Positions 1-5,508 of a stretch of DNA of 7,652 bases are shown here, piece by piece. A model generated the notes under the pieces. That model saw nothing but the letters and a program-made list of their open reading frames with translations, searched no databases and was not told where the DNA came from. The stretch is taken from the NCBI GenBank assembly GCA_023481025.1, contig JAMCWV010000125.1, positions 1-7,652 of the forward strand, in the 5' to 3' direction. A program made the translations under genes and the position numbers. Source of the DNA: Gammaproteobacteria bacterium. Lineage in GTDB: Bacteria; Pseudomonadota; Gammaproteobacteria; Enterobacterales; Alteromonadaceae. Every line of letters starts with the position of its first letter. The first letter of the stretch is position 1.

Positions 1-53
1 GTATTGCCGGAATTGGTCGAGAGTTGGTGAACCGGGATATTAAAAAGTCGTGA
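1..53 (+). CDS. Possible 3' end of an unidentified gene (partial)
   Basis: Reading from base 3, an open frame gives the tail IAGIGRELVNRDIKKS and stops at TGA 51-53. The other two plus frames also stop before base 45, so the frame choice rests only on this tail looking most protein-like. I do not recognise a family from 16 residues. The stop codon lies within the 5' arm of the hairpin at 47-77. A gene ending here would converge on the peroxiredoxin gene. The stretch could equally be non-coding. Confidence 0.35.
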   Translation, partial: IAGIGRELVNRDIKKS

Positions 54-77
54 GCCTCACTTAATGAGGTTCACGAC
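41..77 (-). terminator. Rho-independent terminator downstream of the peroxiredoxin gene
   Basis: Bases 47-59 and 65-77 form a 13-position inverted repeat around a 5-base loop (60-64). On the minus strand the 3' arm is followed directly by TTTTTA (46 down to 41), as expected for an intrinsic terminator about 30 bases past the peroxiredoxin stop. The one imperfect position (54/70) is a G·U wobble in a plus-strand RNA but an A·C mismatch in a minus-strand RNA. The plus side has only TTC after the stem, so plus-strand termination would be weaker. Confidence 0.8.
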
Positions 78-108
78 TTCATCACAAAACGGAGACCGTT
101 GTTGGCAG

Positions 109-585
109 TTATAGGTGCTTTAAAACGTGCTCCGCACTACTGACATCAAACTGCTTTTCCGCTTCAACAAATACGTGCTCGACTTTGCCATCACGAATAA
201 TCATCGCAAAACGCTGACTACGAACACCGCCGAAGGCTCCGGTATCCATGCTGAGCCCCAGTTGTTGAACCCAAGCGCCATCGCCATCTGAGAGCATCGT
301 GACTTTGTCAGTCGCACCTTGTTCTTTACCCCATGCAGCCATGACGAATGCGTCGTTCACCGCAAGGCAATAAATGCCATCGACGCCTTTGGCCTTAAAC
401 GCGTCTACCTGTTGGATGTAGCCTGGCAGATGTTGCTCGGAGCAGGTTGGAGTGAAGGCGCCTGGGACAGCAAAAATAATGTGTAACCCATTCTTAAATT
501 TCTCAGCTGGATTAACCTGATCCATGCCGACTTGGCCTTTGGTGGTTAAATTTCCTGCTGGAACTGCTTGTTGTGCTTTAATCAT
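109..585 (-). CDS. Peroxiredoxin, Prx5/PrxII (atypical 2-Cys) type
   Basis: This is a 158-residue cytosolic thiol peroxidase predicted to reduce hydrogen and alkyl hydroperoxides. The active-site segment PGAFTPTCS spans residues 41-49, with P41, T45 and peroxidatic C48. R125 in SQRF fits the conserved active-site arginine. A second cysteine, C73, lies in YCLAVND, 25 residues after C48. That is the spacing of the resolving cysteine in plant type II peroxiredoxins, so an intramolecular disulfide is plausible; the family also has 1-Cys members. Length matches the stand-alone family, and there is no fused glutaredoxin domain as in the Haemophilus hybrid. The start is ATG at 585, with AAGGA seven bases upstream. 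The gene lies 57 bp downstream of the solute-binding gene on the same strand, so co-transcription is possible. A terminator follows it at 41-77. No adjacent oxyR-like regulator is visible. The family call is secure; the reductant (glutaredoxin or thioredoxin) is unknown. Confidence 0.95.
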   Translation of the reverse strand: MIKAQQAVPAGNLTTKGQVGMDQVNPAEKFKNGLHIIFAVPGAFTPTCSEQHLPGYIQQVDAFKAKGVDGIYCLAVNDAFVMAAWGKEQGATDKVTMLSDGDGAWVQQLGLSMDTGAFGGVRSQRFAMIIRDGKVEHVFVEAEKQFDVSSAEHVLKHL

Positions 586-642
586 AACTTGGTCCTTTGA
601 AGAGTCTTTTTATTAGTGTAGCAAATGGATTGGCAAGGGGTA

Positions 643-1503
643 TTAGTTCGACCCCCGTTGCCAGACAAGTTCCGCTAATTTCTCGAGATAGGGTGTGTTA
701 CCCGGATGATTTTGAAACCAACGTTCAAGGTTGCTTAAGAAACGCGGGTCACGACGAATTTGATCAATCTCTGCGTTAATCGCCGCCGTGATTTGCTGGC
801 CCCATTCATTGTTGGTACAGCCAACTGCGCCGAGAACGTAGGTGCCCGCAGTTTCTTTAATCTCTATAAACTCAAGCTGAACGCCGCCACTCTCGATGTC
901 GACTTGATGCAGAATTTGATAGTCAATGGTGTAGTCAATGCGGTTGCTCTTAATCATCTCGAGTATGGCAAGGGTGGCATTCTCACCAGTGTGAACGAGC
1001 CGATAACCTCCAACAGCCGATTGTGATTCGAGTATGTCTTGTAAGGCCGGGTATCGGCGGCCGGCGGGATAACCAAAGCGCCACGCGTCGTCCGCGATTA
1101 ACTGACTGAGTGCAATCGGATCCCCATAACGCGCCTTCATTGCCACTGCATTTGCTTTGGTCGTAATGACACCATGTGGAAAATAAAAGTGAGTGGGCTG
1201 GGTAAACACCGCTATGCCTGACTCTGGGCGATAAATCATGCACGGAAAACATTGATTACGTTCGTCAAACTGCTGAGTAATTCGTGTTTGCGGGTACACG
1301 GTGCGGGATTTACTGTATTGAGGTAAGTTTTCGTCGATCACGTCCATGAGAACATCGCAAATACCTTCGTTTCGAAATTGGCTGGAGACAATGTGAAAGG
1401 GTGGTGCGGTATTAATCACCCACGGTAAGTGCATGTCGACGTCCGAGTCAACAGGGCTGTTGAGCGCAGACATTGTCAGCGCGGAAAGAATAAATGAGAG
1501 CAC
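643..1503 (-). CDS. Periplasmic solute-binding-like protein (family 3 / TIGR02285 type)
   Basis: The 286-residue product resembles extracellular solute-binding proteins of family 3, particularly the TIGR02285 group of proteins of unknown ligand. Supporting features are a hydrophobic N-terminus (residues 1-15, likely a signal peptide), an early WVINTAPPF segment (28-36), a G-x-CD element (47-50), a CFPC pair (85-88) followed by YRPESG, and the lobe-crossing pattern near 173-196 (GENATLAILEMI, then RIDYTIDY). A C-terminal helix ends in RWFQ and WQRG. The start is GTG at 1503, with AGG six bases upstream; the frame is closed by TAA 32 codon-region bases further back with no other ATG, GTG or TTG. 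The GTG start leaves no positive charge before the hydrophobic core, so a rare upstream CTG or ATT start would give a better signal peptide (adding R-L-I or part of it). No permease or ATPase gene is nearby, so this may act as a sensor or orphan binding protein rather than in transport. The ligand cannot be told from the sequence. Confidence 0.8.
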   Translation of the reverse strand: MLSFILSALTMSALNSPVDSDVDMHLPWVINTAPPFHIVSSQFRNEGICDVLMDVIDENLPQYSKSRTVYPQTRITQQFDERNQCFPCMIYRPESGIAVFTQPTHFYFPHGVITTKANAVAMKARYGDPIALSQLIADDAWRFGYPAGRRYPALQDILESQSAVGGYRLVHTGENATLAILEMIKSNRIDYTIDYQILHQVDIESGGVQLEFIEIKETAGTYVLGAVGCTNNEWGQQITAAINAEIDQIRRDPRFLSNLERWFQNHPGNTPYLEKLAELVWQRGSN

Positions 1504-1608
1504 AATCAGCCTACCTGTGGTTGAGCGAGAAACTTAGAGCTGCAAATATCCATATTGCATCGGCCTCAAGATGAGTGAACGGTTTCAATTCTCTTTGAGG
1601 TATAGTTC

Positions 1609-1638
1609 ATTATCTCGCAGAACGACAATGATTAACAA
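1609..1638 (-). promoter_or_regulatory. Candidate sigma-70 promoter for the solute-binding gene
   Basis: On the minus strand TTGTTA (1638-1633) is followed after 18 bases by GATAAT (1614-1609). This is a fair match to -35/-10 hexamers and points toward the gene starting at 1503. The long leader of about 100 bases shows no obvious ORF or riboswitch-like structure. The call is by eye only. Confidence 0.4.
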
Positions 1639-1646
1639 TTAATCAT
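1628..1646. promoter_or_regulatory. Perfect 19-bp dyad, candidate operator
   Basis: ATGATTAA-CAA-TTAATCAT is a perfect inverted repeat with 8-base arms and a 3-base centre. It lies in the divergent intergenic region between the solute-binding gene and the YdbS/YdbT-like pair. It covers the putative -35 element (1633-1638) of the minus-strand promoter, a typical position for a repressor site. It does not match the FNR site (arms too far apart) or the 7-1-7 Fur site (centre is 3, not 1). There is no adjacent T-tract, so it is not terminator-like. The cognate regulator is unknown. Confidence 0.45.
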
Positions 1647-1764
1647 GGCTGATTTTTAAACTATTTACGTTGGCGAAATGTCGCGATTAGGCTGTGCGTG
1701 TTGTCGATTTAAGGTACTCTTATCGCATTGGCTAAACATTAAAATAATAAATCAAAGGACGCCC

Positions 1765-2298
1765 ATGACGGACACGCAAACCTGGCAACAAGTCGCAAAA
1801 AACTACACGTGGTACTTACGGTTCGACAAAACGGTATTAATTGCACTGCTTTTCGTTTTTGTGGTGATTGCATGGTTTATTGATGCAATTCCCGAGTGGA
1901 TTAGTTACGCCGTCGGCGCTGTGCTGCTTCTGATCTGGGCAGTGCTTGTGTTTATTTGGGCGCCGAAGCGCTATCGAGTGACCCGCTACTTACTTGCGGA
2001 CGATCGCGTGCATTTTCAGCTCGGCGCTTGGTGGTGGCGAGAAACCTCAGTCACCCACAACCGTTTGCAACATATTGAAATTCAGCAAGGGCCGGTTGAA
2101 CGGATACTCGGTATTTCGCGGCTTATTCTGTACACCGCAGGTGGTACTGGGGCAGACCTTGTTATACCGGGACTGCCCATGGCTGATAGCGAAACAATTC
2201 GTAATCAACTGCTCCAAGACATTGCCCAAGAAGAAATGAGCGAGGAGGCAATTACGAGTGCGGCGCCAGCGACCGGTGAGGAAAGTCGGCATGAGTAG
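1765..2298 (+). CDS. YdbS-like membrane protein with one bacterial PH (DUF304/bPH_2) domain
   Basis: The product is a 177-residue inner-membrane protein. Two transmembrane helices sit at about residues 23-43 and 46-66, followed by a cytoplasmic bPH_2 domain at about 68-152. The domain begins PKRYRVT and carries the family signature NRLQHIEIQQGP (99-110), RILGISRL (113-120), TAGG (124-127) and VIPGL (133-137). The C-terminal 25 residues are acidic and low-complexity. The start is ATG 1765 with AAAGGA at 1754-1759. A longer in-frame start at 1678 has no ribosome binding site and would add a non-conserved leader ahead of the membrane segment. The gene overlaps the next by 8 bp, implying translational coupling. 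In Bacillus subtilis the homologous ydbS-ydbT operon belongs to the sigma-W envelope-stress response and contributes to resistance to antimicrobial compounds. A similar envelope role here is inference; the biochemical activity is not established. Confidence 0.88.
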   Translation: MTDTQTWQQVAKNYTWYLRFDKTVLIALLFVFVVIAWFIDAIPEWISYAVGAVLLLIWAVLVFIWAPKRYRVTRYLLADDRVHFQLGAWWWRETSVTHNRLQHIEIQQGPVERILGISRLILYTAGGTGADLVIPGLPMADSETIRNQLLQDIAQEEMSEEAITSAAPATGEESRHE

Positions 2299-3727
2299 TC
2301 AGCAACAAGGCTGGAATCGACTGCCCCTGATTGCCTTATTGGCGTTCTTAATTAGTAGCATTCGGATTTTCATTCGATTTTTGTACCAAGCGGTACCCGC
2401 GTTAGTGGGGGTTTACATCGCCCTGCGTAACCATTTGCACTATGTGCCATATGTCGCGGCCGGCTTATTTATTTTTCTGTTGGTGGCCACATTTCTGCGC
2501 TATCGTCGCTTTCTTTGGCAATTTGATGACCAACGCATTCGGGTCAAACAGGGTGTATTTAAAGTCACCGAGCTGAATCTTGGGTACGAGCGCATTCAAC
2601 AAGCCGATATCCGCCAGCCGTTTTGGCTAAAACCGTTTAATTTAACTGTGCTGAGTTTGCAAAGCGCAGGCAGTAAAGGCAAAGAAGTCGAAATTCCAGC
2701 CTTATCGGAAACCTTGTCGGCCGAGCTACAACAAAGGGTATTAGCGAAAGCCCAAGCGGCTGGCGCAGCGGAAAATAGCGAGTCGCCAGACGTTGTCGCG
2801 GAAAATGATTTTGAACTTAAATTGCCAACCAGCGAAGTGTGGCGAATTGGCTCCATGCAGAACATTTTTATCATGGTTAGTGCGTTAGTGGCTTTTATTT
2901 TTGCCAACCAAACCATGACTAATTATATCACCGAGCAATTTGAGCTGTGGCTGGCAGGGTTTGAGTCGCAATTCCAAGCCTTATTGGTCGGTAGTGCAAT
3001 GGTGTTGGGCTTTTTCTTTGGCATTTTGGTCCTGACCACTCTGTACTATTTTAATCAGTTTTATGGTTATCACTTGGTGCGTCAAGGTGACCGAGTGCAT
3101 TATCAAGCTGGCTTGTTGAGTAAGCTTTCGCGCAGTTTTCGCATGCCGAAATTACAGTTGATTGAAATGCGCCAAGGCCTAGTAGGGCGCGCATTGCGTC
3201 GCTGGAGTGTACGGATTCTGCAAGCTGGGGCGAACCACGAAAAGGCCGAGGGTCGCTTTACTGTGCCGATTTTGAACGTGCCGCGCTTAGAGGCCCTGAC
3301 ACAGGATCTGCAATTGACCAATGCGACTTGGCAGCGCGTACACATCGGCTTCCTGTTTCGCTATTGGCTGATTATTGGTGTCGTCGTTGGGGCTATTTTT
3401 GATCCGATCGCTGGCGCCATGAGTGCGGCCGTGGTGTTAGTTTGGCGCTGGGTTTGGTGGCGTCGGTTTGGTTGGCATGTCGACCCACAATGGCTGGTGG
3501 TGCGCACTGCTTGGATAGGCCAACGTCAACGCTGGGTACCAGCGGCGAAAATGCAGCGCGTGAGTATTCAACAGTCGCCTTGGCAGCGTTTATTTGGCTG
3601 TTGCCAGTTACGCGCCGATACTGCCGGCGGTAGCTTGACCGTTCCGTGGCTGCGCCAAGAGACTGCGCAGGCATTGAAAGCGGAGTTGCTGGAGCTGACC
3701 GCGACGAACAACAAGCGCTGGATGTAA
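2291..3727 (+). CDS. YdbT-like membrane protein with three bacterial PH (DUF304/bPH_2) domains
   Basis: The product is 478 residues, close to the length of Bacillus YdbT. Hydrophobic helices alternate with PH units: helices near 11-33, 36-46 and 52-70, then PH unit 1 (about 72-150); a polar Ala/Glu-rich linker (151-185); helices at 190-208 and 229-252, then PH unit 2 (258-345); helices at 353-371 and 373-390, then PH unit 3 (392-470). Each unit repeats the signature: ERIQQADIRQPFW (100-112), KLQLIEMRQGLVGR (287-300) and KMQRVSIQQSPWQR (420-433). Only unit 3 keeps TAGG and VPWL as YdbS does. The start is ATG 2291, whose first eight bases overlap the end of the YdbS-like gene; GAGGA lies 8 bases upstream. 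The in-frame ATG at 2258 falls deep within the upstream gene and is unlikely. The two proteins probably form a membrane complex (inference from the conserved gene pair). Confidence 0.88.
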   Translation: MSSQQQGWNRLPLIALLAFLISSIRIFIRFLYQAVPALVGVYIALRNHLHYVPYVAAGLFIFLLVATFLRYRRFLWQFDDQRIRVKQGVFKVTELNLGYERIQQADIRQPFWLKPFNLTVLSLQSAGSKGKEVEIPALSETLSAELQQRVLAKAQAAGAAENSESPDVVAENDFELKLPTSEVWRIGSMQNIFIMVSALVAFIFANQTMTNYITEQFELWLAGFESQFQALLVGSAMVLGFFFGILVLTTLYYFNQFYGYHLVRQGDRVHYQAGLLSKLSRSFRMPKLQLIEMRQGLVGRALRRWSVRILQAGANHEKAEGRFTVPILNVPRLEALTQDLQLTNATWQRVHIGFLFRYWLIIGVVVGAIFDPIAGAMSAAVVLVWRWVWWRRFGWHVDPQWLVVRTAWIGQRQRWVPAAKMQRVSIQQSPWQRLFGCCQLRADTAGGSLTVPWLRQETAQALKAELLELTATNNKRWM

Positions 3728-3739
3728 ACGCCAGCGCTT
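3713..3739. terminator. Hairpin between convergent genes, weak bidirectional terminator candidate
   Basis: AAGCGCTGG (3713-3721) and CCAGCGCTT (3731-3739) form a perfect 9-bp stem with a 9-base loop that contains the TAA stop (3725-3727) of the YdbT-like gene. The fpr stop (minus) is five bases beyond. Neither side has a real T-tract, so efficient intrinsic termination is doubtful. Its placement in a 16-bp convergent gap still suggests a role in ending or protecting both transcripts. Confidence 0.45.
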
Positions 3740-3743
3740 CGGC

Positions 3744-4517
3744 TTACTTCCAATATTGTTCGACAGTGACATTGCCGGGTTTTCGGCGCAAGTTCTTGTC
3801 GAGGCCTTTGGCGAGCAGCGCCACTTTGGCATCGAGGATCATCTGTGGGTTACCACAGAGCAGGACTTGCGCGTTGGCATTTAACTCACCGCCGACCGCG
3901 GCTTCCAGTTCGCCACTGGCAATCAGTTGCGGAATGCGTTGGCTGAGTGCTCTGGTTTCGGTGGCGCTAATGTGATCTCGCCAAAAATAGTCTTCGCGAG
4001 TGACAACGGGTTGATAAACCAATTGCTCTGGGTGCTCAATTTGCCATTGCTGGATGCGCTCTTGATAGCACAGGTCATGGCCGTAGCGTACGCCATGCAC
4101 CAAGTAGATTTTTTTGAAGCGCTGCCATGGCGTCTCAGTACCGAGCATGGATAAGTAAGGGCCTATGCCCGTTCCGGTGCTCATGAGCCACAAAGTTCCG
4201 CCTTCTGGGATTTCGCTGAGAATGAAAAAACCTGACGGCGGTTGACTTACTTCGACTGTGTCACCCGGCTGCAGGAGATCAAGCCGTGGCGACAATTCAC
4301 CGTTTGGCACGCTGGTGATCAGAAAATCGAGAATGGGGTCAGTAGGGCTGTTGACCAGCGAGTAAGCGCGCTGAATGCGCTTGTCGCTGCCGGGTAATCC
4401 GAGGCGAACAAATTGACCGGCGATAAAATCAAATGGCGGCGCTTCCACCCGTAAACTAAAAAGTTGGTCATTCCAGCGTTTGTTTTCAACGACCGTTCCG
4501 GTAATCCATTGTGCCAT
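3744..4517 (-). CDS. fpr: Ferredoxin/flavodoxin--NADP+ reductase
   Basis: This is a 257-residue FAD-dependent reductase that moves electrons between NADPH and ferredoxin or flavodoxin in the cytosol, supporting Fe-S, radical-SAM and oxidative-stress functions. An N-terminal FAD-binding barrel includes GQFVRLG (34-40) and the RAYS motif (50-53, with R50, Y52 and S53 contacting FAD). The NADP-binding domain has GTGIGPYLS (115-123), VHGVRY (140-145) and CGNPQM (221-226). The tail VTVEQYWK closely matches the bacterial Fpr ending, with one extra lysine after the terminal tryptophan. Length is near that of E. coli Fpr (248). The start is ATG 4517 with GAGGAG six bases upstream. It is convergent with the YdbT-like gene and divergent from the hydrolase, so it is probably monocistronic. 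SoxRS control as in E. coli is possible, but I see no recognisable site. Confidence 0.93.
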   Translation of the reverse strand: MAQWITGTVVENKRWNDQLFSLRVEAPPFDFIAGQFVRLGLPGSDKRIQRAYSLVNSPTDPILDFLITSVPNGELSPRLDLLQPGDTVEVSQPPSGFFILSEIPEGGTLWLMSTGTGIGPYLSMLGTETPWQRFKKIYLVHGVRYGHDLCYQERIQQWQIEHPEQLVYQPVVTREDYFWRDHISATETRALSQRIPQLIASGELEAAVGGELNANAQVLLCGNPQMILDAKVALLAKGLDKNLRRKPGNVTVEQYWK

Positions 4518-4555
4518 GAGGTGCTCCTCGGGAAGCCTTTCGCGGGGGATATGCG

Positions 4556-4561
4556 TATAAT
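4556..4561 (+). promoter_or_regulatory. Candidate -10 element for the hydrolase gene
   Basis: A perfect TATAAT lies about 48 bases before the hydrolase start. No good -35 hexamer sits 16-18 bases upstream. On the opposite strand TTGAAA (4583-4578) faces the same TATA-rich patch and could serve fpr. The two divergent promoters may therefore share or overlap their -10 region. Confidence 0.4.
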
Positions 4562-4608
4562 GAGTGGTTTCTAGAATTTTTCAACCGACAGAGTGTAGGG
4601 GTTTAGCC

Positions 4609-5508
4609 ATGGAAGTGATTGGCGGTATCGAATGGTTACGCTGGCAGTATCGTGCGCCCGAAGGCTTTCAGTTAACTGGGCTGCGGACTAAGCCACGTGG
4701 ACTACCTGTGTTGCACTTTATTCACGGCAATAGCTATTCCGGGTTGACCTATTTGCCTTTGTGGCAAGCACTCGCTAACGACTACGATCTATTTTTACAC
4801 GATGCCCAGGGTCATGGTGACAGTGAACATGGCGGCCGCTTTGTCGGTTGGCAGCGTAGCTCCGAATTAGCCGAAACGGTTTGGCAGCAGTTCCGGCCGG
4901 AGTATGAGTCAGTGTTGAAAGTCGGGCTGGGGCACAGTTTTGGAGGTGTGTTGACAAGTTTATATGGTACCCGCGACGCGCAAGCGTTTGACCGCCTCTT
5001 GCTCCTCGACCCTATCTTATTTCCGCGCCATTTACTGCAGTGGGCAACGATGCTGCGCCTAACTGGCCTGTACAAACTCAATCCATATGCACGCAAAGCG
5101 AAGAAGCGCCGGGCAGCGTGGGAGAATGCCGATGCGGCATTTTCGAGTTTGCAGCACCGCGGCATGTTCCGAGGCTGGAATGACGAGGCGCTGCGTGCTT
5201 ATGTTGACCATGCCATGACCCGTAATGAGCAGGGTTTATGGGCGTTAAAATGCGCTCCACAACGGGAATCTGAGATTTTCAGTAGTTACGCAACAAACTT
5301 GTGGAAAGCCTTGCCAAGGCTCGATGTGCCCACGCAAGTGTTAGTGGGTGATAGCACTTACCCGTTTGTGCATCAAGCGTTAGAGCAGTGGCAGCAATTC
5401 ACCCCGCAGTTGCCGATTACGCAAACACAGGGTGGTCATTGCTTTATGCAGGAGCGGCCGGAAGCCATTGCCGACCAAATTCGTGAACTGTTGGCGCTAC
5501 AACTCTAA
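4609..5508 (+). CDS. Alpha/beta-fold hydrolase, substrate unknown
   Basis: The product is 299 residues with the classical alpha/beta-hydrolase layout. The oxyanion-hole segment FIHGNSYSG lies at 37-45. HDAQGHGDSE (64-73) is the usual loop after strand 4. The nucleophile elbow is GHSFGG with S110. The likely catalytic acid is D248 in VGDST, and the base is H277 in GGHCF. A helical, basic cap region (about 139-235, including KAKKRR at 163-168) probably forms the substrate lid. There is no signal peptide, so it is cytosolic. The chosen start is ATG 4609 with AGGGG at 4597-4601; an in-frame GTG at 4564 lies just past the TATAAT and has no ribosome site. The cap sequence does not point to a substrate; an esterase, lipase or C-C hydrolase activity is equally possible. 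The 3' end overlaps the M48 gene on the other strand by 12 bp. Confidence 0.88.
   Translation: MEVIGGIEWLRWQYRAPEGFQLTGLRTKPRGLPVLHFIHGNSYSGLTYLPLWQALANDYDLFLHDAQGHGDSEHGGRFVGWQRSSELAETVWQQFRPEYESVLKVGLGHSFGGVLTSLYGTRDAQAFDRLLLLDPILFPRHLLQWATMLRLTGLYKLNPYARKAKKRRAAWENADAAFSSLQHRGMFRGWNDEALRAYVDHAMTRNEQGLWALKCAPQRESEIFSSYATNLWKALPRLDVPTQVLVGDSTYPFVHQALEQWQQFTPQLPITQTQGGHCFMQERPEAIADQIRELLALQL

Noticed and set aside
586..642. Promoter for the peroxiredoxin gene (minus-strand TTGCCA with TAATAA)
   Set aside because: The spacer is about 15 bases and the -10 match is poor, so it is not strong enough to list as a feature.
597..1026. Plus-strand open frames opposite the solute-binding gene
   Set aside because: They have no recognisable domains and lie antisense to a convincing coding region; they are shadow frames.
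1628..1646. FNR or Fur box interpretation of the dyad
   Set aside because: FNR half-sites need four bases between them, and here TGAT/ATCA are nine apart; Fur 7-1-7 needs a one-base centre, and here it is three.
1678..1764. In-frame upstream ATG extending the YdbS-like protein by 29 residues
   Set aside because: It has no ribosome binding site, and the leader is cysteine-rich and unlike the family; ATG 1765 has a clear AAAGGA.
4564..4608. In-frame GTG extending the hydrolase by 15 residues
   Set aside because: It starts only a few bases after the TATAAT element and lacks a Shine-Dalgarno site; ATG 4609 has AGGGG at the right distance.
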